Assembly (NCBI RefSeq): GCF_016906535.1 | Contig: NC_057377.1 | Coordinates: 1,178,001 to 1,242,000, forward strand | DNA: 64,000 nucleotides | Direction: 5' to 3' | Source of the DNA: Rhizoctonia solani | Taxonomy: Eukaryota; Basidiomycota; Agaricomycetes; Cantharellales; Ceratobasidiaceae | In this document: positions 11,477-23,275 of the stretch, one piece after another | How the letters are laid out: each line of letters begins with the position of its first letter | How positions within the stretch are numbered: the first letter of the stretch is position 1 | Notes under the pieces: generated by a model | Databases searched by the model: none | What the model was told of the DNA's origin: nothing | The model's input: the letters and a program-made list of their open reading frames with translations, nothing else | Made by a program: the position numbers and the translations under genes

Positions 11477-12224
11477 ATGTCAGGTTCGCAGTTATCTCCC
11501 AAAGGGTCATCACCAGCCGCGGACCCACTCAATTTCGGCCTTTCGCCTAGGTTCCTGAGCGCTTTGAATTCTTTACCTGCGACTGCACAACCACAAAGAG
11601 CTCAGGCCATGTCTGGATTACCTTCTCTCAACTCACAGTCGACCTTCACTTCCGGGAATAGTCCAGCATCGACTCTAATAGACGGGAATGCTGCAATTGA
11701 TTTAGCCTCTTCCGGGATACCCGGAACGTCGCCTGCTGATGAATTTAAGCAAAACGTGTCGCTGGTGGTTGGCACCTTTATACCTCGCGTTCAAGAGTTG
11801 ACGAGGGCAATCATACATGACCTGTAAGTATCCTCAGCTCATCTACATATAACCTTACCATAGCCTATTGGCGTGTAGTTCAAGGTCGTACGAACCGGAT
11901 GTTCCCCAGTCTCATATTGCTGGTCCGTAAAAGTTCCGTTTGATGTGATTTTCTATTGATTCCGATGCACTGACAGCCAACGTCATGCAACTCAAGGCGA
12001 GCCTGACCGAACTTCAGTCGATTCTCCGACAATCAGGGATCGGGACACTTCCTCTCAATCTCCTCGATGGCACAAATAACTCGGCCTCTATCCGTGCTGT
12101 AACAGTAGAAGATATCTCAGCAAGTGTATCCGAAGCGTACAGTCGTGCCACCCAGTGTCGGGCAAATGCGACTATCGTCCAGAACGTACTTGAACAAGAA
12201 GTTCCCACACGACGGGCGGCCTAG
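11477..12224 (+). CDS. Hypothetical protein, small, Ser-rich N-terminus
   Basis: Three exons fit (11477-11823, 11879-11922, 11977-12224) and give 212 residues. I do not recognise the family. The first 90 residues are low complexity (Ser, Pro, Ala). From about residue 90 the sequence becomes helical and regular: ADEFKQNVSLVVGTFIPRVQ, then VMQLKASLTELQSILRQSGI and a final helix VSEAYSRATQCRANATIVQN. That pattern is typical of small subunits of multi-protein complexes, but nothing identifies one. The second intron is the weakest call: donor GTCCGT at 11923. The start is the first ATG in frame (11477); the reading frame is open further upstream but without an ATG. It is divergent from the SET gene. 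Confidence 0.65.
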
Positions 12225-12748
12225 CGGATAGGATAGACACGACCAGACCACTGAGAATCAGGGCTTATGAAAGTGTCTCTCCCTGACGGATGTAAGATTT
12301 ATGATACTAAGAGTTTGGTCCTTGATTAGACTGCTGTGGATGCTAGTTACCAAGGGCTGGCGGTCTGATAAAATAACAGATCTATTTACACGAACCTTTC
12401 TGGTCTGCCGAGATGTGCATTGATCTCTTAGCCTGCGCCAGACTTAACCGATTTGACTCAACTTGACCAACATAGGGGGCTCCGGGCTCAGGGGTGGAGC
12501 TTTGAATATTGCTAATATCAACGGGTATTTGATCCATTACTCTGCGGCATGGTGGACCTCTGACGGAGTTTGCTCTGGGCAAGTACCGATCAGGCAAACT
12601 AAACCTGCTTCCTGATTCTAGCTCCAATATGCCCAATAAACCCCTTTCATAGTGCATGTGCGGCCTATGTGAAGGCCTTGGAGCTAATCCTTCTGGAATA
12701 TAAAAGAAGCGCGAGTAGAAGGCACATTTGTTCGCTATCCGTCCCAAC
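12225..12748. promoter_or_regulatory. Intergenic region with TATA box for the GH88 gene
   Basis: The only clear signal is TATAAAA at 12699-12705, 44 bases before the GH88 start codon, a spacing suited to a short leader. The rest holds the 3' end of the preceding gene and no recognised coding sequence. Confidence 0.5.
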
Positions 12749-14489
12749 ATGAGGCTTTTATCTCTCCTTCCTGGCGTTTTTTTCCTTCAAGAGTCACTTG
12801 CTCTAGTACCCAAGTACACCGATGGTATTTTCTCGCCTTACATAGCCGAAAAATATAACCGCGTGGGTGCAGCGTATCAAGCCGCATCTTATCCGCATGT
12901 TACCGCGGCGAATGGTTCATGGACTTGGATGAAAACAGACTGGTGGACGAGTGGCTTTTTGCCTGGATCTTTCTATTTATTGGAGGAGCGCAAACGAATG
13001 TGTCCCAATGACAAGGCCCTCAATTCAGTTGATTGGCTTACATATGGAAGACGATGGAGGTGTGTACTTGTGCCTGACCGCTGTCTTGTTATAACGTTAG
13101 CACTAGTGATGCTTTAATACCACTTCAAGCGGGTAACTCAGTGGGCCACGATCAGGGATTTCTATCCCTCCCATATTTAAACGAGCTCAAGATGCGAGTT
13201 ATAGATTCCTTAAATCCGTTGGGGTAAATCTGCTAACTATAATGACAGTAACCCAACCAATGCCAGTGCCATTACCAGTGTCAAAAACTTTGCCGCTCTT
13301 TTAGCGAACCGATATAGTAGCACAGTTGGCTGTACAAGAAGTTGGGGAAATAGTACCTCGCCTGAGTTTCTAGTAATCATAGACAACATGATGAATTTGC
13401 CGGTATGGTTTGATCTCACCATTTGCTGTATGGTGAATCTCACAGTCCCTAGCTACTATTCTCTGCGGCAGAGTTGACTGGAAACCAGACATTCATCAAC
13501 ATGGCTATCAGTCACGCCAACAAGACCACCGATAATCACATTCGTTCTGATGGTAGGCGAAAATACTTTTGTGGCTGTAGCACATCACCTTATACACTGA
13601 GATGTAATAGGTTCTACGTATCAAGTCGTAGCATACAACGAAACTACAGGTACAGTAATCAGGCGCTACGCTGTACAAGGCTACTCAGATAATAGCACCT
13701 GGACGCGAGGTACGAGCTTATCGAGAACGCACACCGTGTATTTGGTTAATGAATGTTGCTACAGGCCAAGCTTGGGGGATATATGGATTCGCCAAGAGTA
13801 AGCATTTGTTGTGGTTTGAATCTTAGGTATCTGAGCAAGGCTACCATAGTGTTCAACTATACCACCCAATCACAGTATTTGGAGACATCCCGACGAATGG
13901 CGAATGTGTTTTTAGCACGCCTTCCTTCGAGTGGCGTCCCACCCTAGTCAGTTTTAACTCAAACTAGTAGCCACTCGATTGAGCTTACATTATGTCTGCA
14001 GCGATTTTGGTGCACCCGCATCTAACCGACCAGCCGACACTTCTGCTGCAATGATTGCCGCTGAAGGACTGTTCATTTTGGCAGAGGCTGAAGCCTATGT
14101 GAGTGATGATAATGGGAACTTCTTCCAAACAAGGTTGCCGAGTCTGACTATATCTCAGAGTAAAAACGCGACGGGCGCCAAGTACTATAAAGCGCAAGGA
14201 GTAAAGGTAAGAATGCGGAAGTGAGGCAATCGTACTCTCGTAGAACTCACCCATTCGTCATCGTAGCTTTTGATCAATAACTTCAAATTTGCGTTCAAAT
14301 CGACTTGGGACAGTATTTTGAGCAATGGTACTTCTAACGCCCCTCAGAATAATCAAAATACCGGTTTGGTCTATGGAGATTACTATGCTCTACAGGTATG
14401 TACAATAGTTGGATCAATGTTCCAGGCTCATCTAACGATTTTTGCAGGCCGGGAACACCATGCTGAAACTTGGCCTAGCTTCATGCTGA
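12749..14489 (+). CDS. Secreted glycoside hydrolase family 88 (unsaturated glucuronyl hydrolase-like)
   Basis: GH88 enzymes hydrate the unsaturated uronic acid left at the end of sugars by polysaccharide lyases; fungal members are secreted. The start MRLLSLLPGVFFLQESLALV looks like a signal peptide. Family blocks in order: SWTWMKTDWWTSGFLPGSFY, SVGHDQGFLSLPYLNELK (the HDxGF aspartate), IIDNMMNLPLLFSAAE (the second conserved aspartate), GYSDNSTWTRGQAWGIYGF and DFGAPASNRPADTSAAMIAA. It ends ..GDYYALQAGNTMLKLGLASC. About ten short introns are needed and all splice in frame; the second (13194-13248) needs a GC donor (GCGAGT). The block usually written PPWDF is PPYDF here, because the codon is rebuilt across an intron. 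Protein length is about 400 residues. The true substrate (pectin, heparin-like or gellan-type fragments) is not decided by sequence. Confidence 0.9.
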
Positions 14490-14805
14490 AGAACGATCAA
14501 TATAAACATTCATATCTGTTTGTACATAGTATATACACAGTATCTTGATCCACCGTACTTCAGTATATCAATGATGGTTTTTAGATTAAATGCGAAATTC
14601 AAATTGACCCCATTGATCCTTCTAAATTTACCAGAGGCGCCTCGTTCGTACAACATCCTAGCATCCTATCCAAGACGACCAAAACAAATATCAAACAGGA
14701 TTTCAGAATAAGTGGCAAGTGAGTTCGAAAACCAGACGTTAGCAAGACGAGTGATTCTTCTGGTGTATCGACCCAAGCCCACAACCGTCAACTTTGCCCT
14801 TCATA
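14490..14805. other. Short intergenic spacer
   Basis: About 315 bases between GH88 and the HIT gene on the same strand. I see no gene and no strong promoter motif. Confidence 0.5.
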
Positions 14806-15440
14806 ATGCAGCGTTGTCTTTTCTCTTCTTTCGATGTGACGCGTCAAGCATTTATCCAAAGTAAGCTTAGCTTTGGAATTGTCAACCTCAAACCTATTGT
14901 GCCGGGTCGTAAGTTATATTACTCTGATGAGAGACGTTTAATCTTACACCCACGCCTTTGTCCGTTATAGATGTTCTTGTCGTTCCATACCGGGTTGTTC
15001 CTCGTTTGAGCGATCTGGCCGCCGAAGAAATAGCCGATTTATTCTATACAGTCCAAAAGGTTGGAGGCGTAGTTCAACAGGAGTACAAAGCTGAAGGATT
15101 GACAATTGCCTGCCAAGTAAGTGGGTTATATTCATAAGATCCTTCAGTCCAAGCACTACAACAAACGCTCGTGGTATAGGATGGCCCTGCTGCCGGCCAA
15201 ACAGTTCCCCATGTGCACGTGCATGTCATTCCCCGACGCTTTACTGATTTTAACGGTGACAATGATCGAGTATACCCGATATTGGAAGCGGCTGAAGGGG
15301 AATTGCCCAGCCAACTAAAAGTAATGGGCGAAGGTAGAGCCCCAGAGCCAATAAAGGTTGACAATGAGGGGCGAACCCCACGTACGGTTGAAGATATGGA
15401 AACAGAAGCCGTTCGGCTTCGTGGCCTTTTCTCCAACTGA
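14806..15440 (+). CDS. hnt2: Fhit-like HIT hydrolase (dinucleoside triphosphate hydrolase)
   Basis: HIT proteins of the Fhit branch (yeast Hnt2, fission yeast Aph1) cleave diadenosine tri- and tetraphosphate. Exons 14806-14908, 14971-15116 and 15180-15440 give 169 residues. The protein starts MQRCLFSSFDVTRQAFIQSK, continues with the conserved SFGIVNLKPIVPGHVLVVPY and ..RLSDLAAEEIADLF, and carries GPAAGQTVPHVHVHVIPRR. The histidine triad HVHVHVIPR includes the nucleophilic His. The Gln four residues before the triad, typical of the Fhit branch, is present (GQTVPHVHVHV). The C-terminal 60 residues are variable and charged. Splice phases all agree. The yeast symbol is given by family resemblance. 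Confidence 0.92.
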
Positions 15441-15735
15441 TCTACCATGTGGGTGGGGCGCGAGTAGCACAGCCTGCTGGGAATGTCGGTATGTTTTGAC
15501 ACCAATATTACACTACATTTGAGGCACTTTTACCTCGAGGCACTTGCCTGGTCCTTTCAATCACACCCCTAATGTTTGCTGTGTAGGGGTTTGTTGTGGA
15601 GGCAACCCTACACGTGTTGAGCGCGTGTTCGGTGCGTGCTAGAAAGAATGCGTGGTATATCAACCCTGCTGCTCAGTACGAGTTGACCTTTGCGCACACA
15701 ACTTGTTTGAACTGTCTCGTTATTAGCTGGCCGAA
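15441..15735. other. Short intergenic spacer
   Basis: Roughly 295 bases between same-strand genes. It must contain the promoter of the long disordered gene that follows. No motif stands out. Confidence 0.45.
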
Positions 15736-18344
15736 ATGGCTTCCTTGCTAGCTTTAGGTTATTCGATGCTCGTGCAACCGCAGGAAACCGAGGAAAAGAG
15801 TGGCGCCGATGCTCCTGCAACCGAAGACAATACACACAAACCCGATGCACACGTCCCTGCTCCTAATCCTTCGGCTCCTACCAAGAGCCTCCCTCGTCCC
15901 CCCAGCTCTTTCAAGGAGCTACCCAAACCTCCCGATGGCGAATCTTCAAGTAAACCTTCTCGCCGTCCCTCTGTTCGCCGATCCTCCTCCAAACTCGATG
16001 GAGATAGTCAATCAGCTGCTCGGAAATACTCTTCCAAAGAATCCAAACGACAGAAAGTCCATTCTAGTAGCAAGGAACTTGACGAACAATACGCGAAACA
16101 GATGGCCAAGGTCGCTAAACTCATGCGTAAAATGGCGCGTGCGGAGCAACGGGAGAAAAATGCGCGCTGGAAGGCAGCCATGCAAGATATCACGCTGGCT
16201 CGCGAAGCGGGAATCGATCCTCAGAAGGAAAAGGTTGGGTGGGACGATGATAGTGATGATGAAGGAACAGCCGGCGCAAACGATAATACGTTGAAAAAGC
16301 CAGTGACCGACTTGTCGACCAAGCCTGCCGACGCGGATGCTCCACCTCCAGAGTCCGGTGATACTCTCGCTCGCTTCATTCACGCCATGTTCTCCTCCAT
16401 AAACCCATTTGAGGAAGCTCACGCCGAATCGAAAGATGACGCCAACGAAGTTACCGCTGGCGCTCCAGAGCCCACTGGGGACCAAGAGAAGCCCTCATCG
16501 AAGAATGGCAAGGATCCACAAGCCGATGCTGAAGTCCTCCGTCTCCTCTCATCCGCGTCAACCATGAATCAGACCACCCGACCCCGTGGCAGCGATGGCG
16601 TAGAAAGCGAAAAACGACGGTCGGTTTGGAACGTGCTTGACCGCCTTACTCCCGGGAAACCAAAGGGGGCTGGCTCATCTGAGGAAGGAAGCGTCATGCT
16701 CAGTGCCCCCTTGTTTGTAACCGAGAACTCTAAAGTCACGGTTGCTCAGTCCGAGATGAAAACGATAGAGGAACACGAATCAGACACGGAGGATGCCAAA
16801 CCTAGTGGATCCAAATTTGCTAATCTGGTCACCCGAATGGGTATGGATGGTATGTTCGGGAAGAAGAAGAAGAAAGATGGTGAAGATGAGGAAGAAGAAA
16901 AGGGCGTCGATCCAGAGGTAATGGCAGAGGTCGAGGTCGAGGTTGAACCCGAGCAACCGAAAACCAAGGAAGTTCGTGTTTGGAGACCGAGTGCAGATGG
17001 CATTTCCTTGCAATGTTCGTGGTGGGGATATCGCATGTAAGCTCTCGATCTTTACCTACCAGGCGTATTTTTATCCATACCGCATACAGCTATTTGCCTC
17101 CAGCCGTGATTGCTGTGCTGAACGATCAGAAGCTCGAGGCTGCTAATCGCGCTGCGATAGTTACAACAGCGTTACAATGGATCATTGACCATATTCCTGC
17201 GGCTGCGCTTGGCCCACAAGTTGGTCTCGTGGTGTCCCTAATCCGCGGCATCATTCCCGCTATGGGGTATATTGGTATGTGTAATATACGTTGAATAGAG
17301 TCCTTATACTGATACGTCGATCCAGGTGGTTTCGTCGCGTGGTCTTGGAACACGATTATTGGATTCGACCAGGGGGATGGGGTCGTCCTTAGTGCAACTT
17401 GGTTGCTGCCGATTGCATTGATCCCGAGTGCTTGGGATGTTGAGCCAGTAGGAAATCCTACAAAAGCAATTGAACCGGAACCAGAACCGGAACCAGAGCC
17501 CACACTTGAACCTGAGCCTGTACCCAAACCTACACACAAACCCGAGCTTAAAGAAGAGTCCAAGTCCAAGTCCAAGTCCAAAGCCAAAGCCAAGTTGGGA
17601 TCCAAGGATGAATCCGAGATCGAACCCAAATTGGCCAAACCGAGTCACTCCCGATCTGCATCGATGGCTAAGTCCATGCCGGCTCTCGAACGAAGCGCCT
17701 CCGTCAAATCGTCATCTTCAAGTACAAAAGAGAAGAAAGCGGAGAGGAAAGTCCTGGAGAGATCTGTCACCTCTCCTATGCTCGTTCCAAAGCGGCCTGC
17801 TCCCCCACCGAAGCAGCCGTCCTTAGCTGGCCCTCTGCCGACACCACCTTCTTCTGTCCCTCGTCCTTCAAGCAGCACCAAGTCTCATTCCCACTCGTAC
17901 TCTCAATCTCACTCTCAATCTCAATTCCACCCACACACGCGTTCTCACACGCACTCTTACTCGCATTCAAATGCGTCCACTCCTCCTGTGACCAAAGTGA
18001 AGGAGCCAAAATCGGAGAGTGATCGGCCTGCACTGAAGAAAAGCACGAGCAAACTTGGACTCAACATCGTATGGTCGGAAAAACCAGTAAACGAAGAGCC
18101 CAAGGAGGAAGTAGAGACCGAGAGCATGAAGATGAGAAACTTCAAGTTACCTATGCCAGATATCACTTGGGAACACGAGCGCAAAGCCGCCGAAGCGGAA
18201 GCTGCGGCGAAGCTTGCGGCCGAACAGGAAGCCCGGGCAGCGGCCAAGAGCAAGCTCAAGAACAAGTATGCTCAAGCATTGCGTGAGGAAATGTCAAAGG
18301 ACAAGGCACCCCCCGCAGCTGCCGGATGGTCGCTCCTTTCTTAG
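15736..18344 (+). CDS. Large disordered protein with a central hydrophobic segment, unknown function
   Basis: Three exons (15736-17036, 17090-17274, 17326-18344) join in frame to 834 residues. The family is not recognised. The first 420 residues are Pro/Ser/Lys/Glu-rich and disordered, with a basic-acidic helix around KVAKLMRKMARAEQREKNAR. A conserved-looking hydrophobic core follows (about residues 430-540): SLQCSWWGYRIYLPPAVIAV, AAIVTTALQWIIDHIPAAAL, QVGLVVSLIRGIIPAMGYIG and TWLLPIALIPSAWDV. It could be membrane-inserted or a membrane-binding helical bundle. The C-terminal 300 residues are again disordered: a Glu-Pro repeat (EPEPEPEPT), a Lys-Ser repeat, a His/Ser-rich tract (SHSHSYSQSHSQSQ) and an Ala/Glu helix that ends ..AAGWSLLS. 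The DNA repeats behind these tracts are imperfect, so the bias is at protein level. Confidence 0.8.
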
Positions 18345-18715
18345 ACGATTCAACCAAGACACGATCGATTTTTACTCTCTTCTCCTTTTTTTTCGTAGTT
18401 ATTTATTATTTTCATTCCACTAACGAGCTGACTTGTATATGCGTACTGCTTATTGATTCTTGCACCAAACATATCAAACAAACGTACCAAGATGTATTAG
18501 TTATCTAGATCGAACTCAATAGATTAGTCTGATGGTGAATAATAATACTGGCTTAGGAGTTTGGATAAATAAGGGAGGTGGTGACAAGCACGCATCACGT
18601 GTCTCTGGGCTCTCTTCCAACCATTCTCCACAACCGGCGCAAGAGCACCTCGACCCCCTTTCTCTCCATTTAGGATAATTGGAAGTGCCCAAAAAGAAAC
18701 ACGGAACTTAAGCTT
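18345..18715. promoter_or_regulatory. Intergenic region with CACGTG
   Basis: This contains the 3' end of the disordered-protein gene, a T/C-rich tract, and a CACGTG at 18597-18602, about 120 bases before the WBP11 start. No gene is seen. Confidence 0.4.
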
Positions 18716-20489
18716 ATGGCCAAAGGAAAGAGTTCTAACCCGGCTGATGCATTCAGTAAGCAAACATCCGATTTAACGGCAGCAATTAAGTGACCTTGTT
18801 CTAGGGAAGGCTCAACGGGCAAAGGAGCTGAAGAAGGGGGGTGCGTTTTGTGTATGTTTAGGTGCTCCAACTTACCTTTTCTGGTACAGAATAAGGAAAA
18901 TCGTGCTAAAGCCCGAGAGACTGCAACCCTCAAAAAAGACACTGGTGGTTCGTGCACTTCAATGGCCAGATATATTCCCATGGTTTACTTAACATATGAT
19001 ACAGGCCTCGAAACAGAAATCCATGAACTAGAAGACATTGGAGAGGAAAAACTTAGTTCTACCCAAAAAGACCGGCTGAAGGAGTTGAGAACTGAAGTCG
19101 CGCGTATCCGCAAGATAAAGCAAGATTATGTCAAAGCACATCCAGAGCAGAGTCACTTGGTGCGTGGACTGGAACCACGAGCTCGTCGGCCAGAGGGAAC
19201 AGCGGCTACGAATGCAGGTAAGTTCGTGGCTTGGCCCGCCAAACGATGTAACCAACATGATCCAGGCGGCTCTCAGGCTACACCAGCCGTACGAACTGTC
19301 TTTGGGAAGAACGGCCTTCCGCTTCACCCTGAACGCAGCATCTACTATGACCCCGTACTCAATCCATACGGCATGCCTCCTCCTGGTATGTCGTATGTTG
19401 AACGAGGTAAGGTTCATTAACAAGGTTGTGTGCGTCAAACTGACACGAATGAGAAGCTCTATTGCCCCATGAAATAGAGGAAGATCATGGGATACAAGCA
19501 GACCCAGAAAGGGAAGTGTCAGATGAGGACTCGATGATGGACTCAGTTCACAGCGATCTAGATGAAGGTAATTAGGTGAACTTAACTATGAAATGTCGGA
19601 TTGACTATTCGCCTTAGAAGATTCGGATGATGACGATATCGTCCTTCCAGCCGGCCCTCCTCCAAGCGACCTCAAGCACCAATCCTCCGATTCTGATTCT
19701 GAGGATTCAGACAACGATATCCCGATGCCACCTGGCCCACCGCCTCCTAAGGCACCACCGCCTCTACCAACAGGCCTTCCTCCCACAGGGCCATCTTTTC
19801 CTCCGAACGCACAGTATGGCATCCCCTTTCCGCCATTTCCACCCAATGCCGCTCCACATGCTCAAGTGCATCAGCATGCCCCCCCTCCACCACCTGGTTT
19901 CCCAACGACATTGTATTCCACATACACTACGCCACTTGTACAACCAGTTCCTTATCCTCAACAAATGGTGGGGCGGGAGCTGAAAGCTCGTGATCGACAA
20001 TTCGCAGAAGCAGTGCGAGCTGTACAAGATCCACTCTCCAATATTCCCCACGTAACCTATCAGGCCCATCAAGCACAAAGGCATCAACCTCCCCTCTCGT
20101 CATCTACAGGAGGTCAACACATGGCGTTGCAACACGGGCTCCCTCCCAAGCCGAGCAACGTCCCACAAACAATTGCTTCGGCTACTGTTTCGGCTGAGCC
20201 AGAGCTACGCGACCTTAAGAAGGAAGCAACTGCCTTTGTACCGACTTCTATGAGGCGGGCGACTAAAAAAGGCCCAAACAATAGCGCAGCATCGGGCCTT
20301 CAGATCAATGCTGCTCCCGATGAGGGTGGCGATCAAAGTAGGCTGCCAGCTGAGCCTCGAAAGGACCTCATGAGCGTGTTAGGGAGTCAGTTAGGGGCCA
20401 AAGACAAGCGTACTTCCGGATCGAACACCACGGGGCAAGGCAAGGATGATTATGAAAAGTTCTTGGCTGAGGTCGGTTCGTTCCTATAG
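18716..20489 (+). CDS. wbp11: WBP11/NpwBP-family splicing factor
   Basis: WBP11 proteins sit in the spliceosome and bind WW domains through proline-rich tracts. The N-terminal domain matches the family: MAKGKSSNPADAFRKAQRAK, ELKK, then NKENRAKARETATLKKDT, LETEIHELEDIGEEKLSSTQ and KELRTEVARIRKIKQDYVKA. A middle motif RTVFGKNGLPLHPERSIYYD is followed by an acidic region (EEDSDDDDIVLPAGPPPSD) and a long proline tract (PMPPGPPPPKAPPPLPTGLP). The C-terminal block FVPTSMRRATKKG and a final DDYEKFLAEVGSFL complete the pattern. Introns join cleanly except the second, between ELKK (18834) and NKEN (18891). A GTGCGT donor at 18841 is off by one base in a run of six Gs. A GTATGT donor at 18853 keeps frame but leaves a 38-base intron and adds five residues. 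Confidence 0.88.
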
Positions 20490-20872
20490 AATGAGGTCGT
20501 TACCCCCCCCCCTCTCAAAATAGAACGTCTCCTAGTAAGTTATCAGCACAGCACAGATCACATAGTATGTATGTATTTTAGAGAACATCCCCACTAATGT
20601 CACCAAATTTCGATTCACTTCAATAACAAATAAGCATTCACACTTGCTATACTCGGTCTCGGCTAAGGATTTGACTCGACTTCCATCGTGCCCCACATGT
20701 GCCCTTTATATCGTGTGGCCTGCGTTGGGCCAGCCTTGACTTGGAATAAAATGTGCATGTGATGGCGACAGCATTTTGCATCCGTCACCATTGATAAGTA
20801 CACCGTTTTCTCTCACGAGACCCACAGTTCACCTCAAACCCACTACCCCACCCAAAGGTCGCTGCTGACTCC
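20490..20872. other. Intergenic spacer with C-tract
   Basis: A run of Cs near 20500-20512 and GTATGTATGTATTTTA near 20564 are the only notable features. It should hold the 3' end of the WBP11 gene and the promoter of the aminotransferase gene. Confidence 0.45.
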
Positions 20873-22738
20873 ATGTCCCCAACTGCACTCCCCACCGAGT
20901 CGGACGGAATTTCAAACATATCCTCACAAGCTACAAAGCAAGGTGTTCCTGCCAGCGTTTCCAATTTAACTGGCAAGAGTTCAATCTTGCACCGTACTCC
21001 ATGGCATCCCCCAGTTGCTGTTACTGCGCAAGGTATCTCAACAATGGACACACTGGCGGACAGAACTCTGTGATTTGACATTAATCCAGGACCTTATATC
21101 ACTCTAAAGGACGGTCGACAAGTAATTGATGGCGTAGGAGGTGCCGCTGTTAGTTGCATAGGCAACGGTCATCCTGCTGTGGTAAAAGCTGTCCAGGAAC
21201 AAGTTGAGAAAATGGCCTGTGAGTATTATTAGTATGGGAACCTTGGTACCGACTCACTTTCCGAAGATGTATATAACGCACAACTCTCGAATGAGCCGGC
21301 CGAGGAGTTGGCGAAAACTTTAGTTGAAGGATCGAATGGAGCGTTCGAGCAAGTTGGATTTGTGTCAGGAGGTATGTAACCCTTCCATAGATTTAATGAT
21401 GCTTCGTGTCCTCAGCGTATATGGCATAGGATCCGAGGCTGTTGAAGCTATGATAAAACTAGCCCGCCAGTACTGGTTTGAGAAGAAGGAGCCCAAGCGA
21501 ACTAATTTCATTGCGCGTCAACTATCGTTCCATGGAAATACTGTTTCAACGCTGGCACTGGGTGGACACCCATCGAGAAGAGTTCCGTACGAAGACGTCT
21601 TGGACCACCAAAATTTCCATCACGTTAGTCCAGCATACTATCGGCATTATGCCCGCGAGGGCGAGAGCGAGGAGGATTACGTGCAACGACTTAAAGAAGA
21701 GCTGGATGCGAAATTCCAGGAGCTTGGTGGAGATACGGTCGTTGGGTGTGAGTCTAATCTGTTTGACCGGGGTACAGCAAGTAATCTAATCCGATATTAA
21801 ATAATAGTCGTCGCCGAAACAGTCGTAGGCGCCACTACCGGGTGCGTTCCTGCGCCCAAGGGTTACTTTAGAGCATGCCGAGAGGTGTGCGACAAGTATG
21901 GAGCCCTCTTCATGTTAGACGAAGTTATGAGCGGGATGGGTCGTGAGTTGAGTATCGATGCTATCAACATAACATAAACCAAGATTTGGATTAGGTATGG
22001 GTACACTGCACGCATGGGAGAGCTTTGGAGATGGTATGGCACCAGATCTTCAGTCTGTAGCCAAGGGCCTAGGTGGAGGGTAAGCTATATTTGGTCCAAT
22101 TTGAGGCGCTATCTTATACCATGGCGCTCAGGTTCGCTTCTATCGGTGCCGTTCTGGTTTCTCCTCGGGTCGTAAAAGGAATTAGCGACGGAAGCGGGTA
22201 CTGGTAAGTAGATCATTATGTATAAAATCCTCACTAATGCGACTACAGGCTTCATGGACATACCTATCAGGCGCATCCGATTGCATCGGCTGCTTCTTTG
22301 GCAGTTCAACGCGTGATCGCGTCCGAAAATTTGCTCGCTCTTTGCCGTCAGCGGGGCGCCGAGCTAGAAAAGCTTCTAAAAGAAAGGCTTAGAGGACCTG
22401 AAGCTCGTGCCGCGCCGTATATTTCTGACATCCGAGGCGGTGGCTTATTCTGGGGGGTTGAATTCGATATACCAGACGCCGAATTACCACGGATCAATAC
22501 GAGATACCAACTCTCGACAGGTTCTGGGCAAAATCTTCCTAATAATCGCCGGTTTGGCACTCTACTCCAAGATATGACCATGGATAAGGGTCTTATCGCT
22601 ATTGCAATGACTGGATCTGTGGACGGGAAGCGCGGTGATCACTTGATTCTGGCGCCGCCTTATAACGTTACCCAAGAAGAGCTTGAGCTCATTGTAGATC
22701 GTGCAGTTGAAAGCGTAGAAAGGCTTTTGTTCGACTAA
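20873..22738 (+). CDS. Class III pyridoxal-phosphate aminotransferase
   Basis: Class III (omega) aminotransferases move amino groups from omega-amino acids or amines to keto acids. The protein has about 480 residues over eight exons. After a variable N-terminus (MSPTALPTESDGISNISSQA) come the family blocks: LKDGRQVIDGVGGAAVSCIG, ..GFVSGGSEAVEAMIKLARQY, RQLSFHGNTVSTLALGGHPS, VAETVVGATTGCVPAPKGYF, LFMLDEVMSGMGRMGTLHAW (the Asp of DEVMSG binds the cofactor pyridine), QSVAKGLGGGFASIGAVLVS (the Lys is the Schiff-base residue), and LHGHTYQAHPIASAASLAV. Phases agree at every junction checked. It ends RAVESVERLLFD. The substrate cannot be assigned; no neighbour suggests a pathway. Confidence 0.9.
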
Positions 22739-22944
22739 GATTAGTATCTGAAGATATCAGCTATACCTTATCGCCTACTGTATATACTGAAACTGTAGTA
22801 AAAATGCGTTGTAGCTGTTTCAAACCTTCTGGAGCCAACAGATATTTCATCCATTCATTTATCCGGCTGAGCAATCCCTAGCAGGAAGACACATGTGACA
22901 TACTTTACACGCTGATATGCCGGCCACTGTACAAGGTTATAATG

Positions 22945-23124
22945 CTGAAAATCAGTGCGTGTGTTTAAGTGAGAATTGAGCTGAAATCAAGATCAATAAA
23001 TACTGATTTTAGGTATCAATTCTTCCATAGTCTGATTCATGCTGAGGGAGGCATACTAATATTGTAATTGTCAGGCCATATCCTACTGAAAAAAGGAACC
23101 TTTTACTGATGTACTGATTTTCAG
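22945..23124. repeat. Possible MITE-like element with 12-base inverted ends
   Basis: CTGAAAATCAGT at 22945-22956 is matched by ACTGATTTTCAG at 23113-23124, an exact 12-base inverted repeat around 156 bases of AT-rich DNA. Another related copy, ACTGATTTTAGG, lies inside near 23003, and AAGGAACCTT is a small palindrome within. No open reading frame is present. Target-site duplication is not clear. Confidence 0.35.
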
Positions 23125-23275
23125 GATCTTATCACACCACAGTGGCACTACTTTTGTGTTCCATCCTCCCCTGCCAAGTTATAGGGGAGCTTACCATCCG
23201 GAGCTTAAGAACTTCCATAGATCATCTTTCGAGCTCGCGCTTAACGACCTTTTAGGAGGACAGATAAACTGTACG

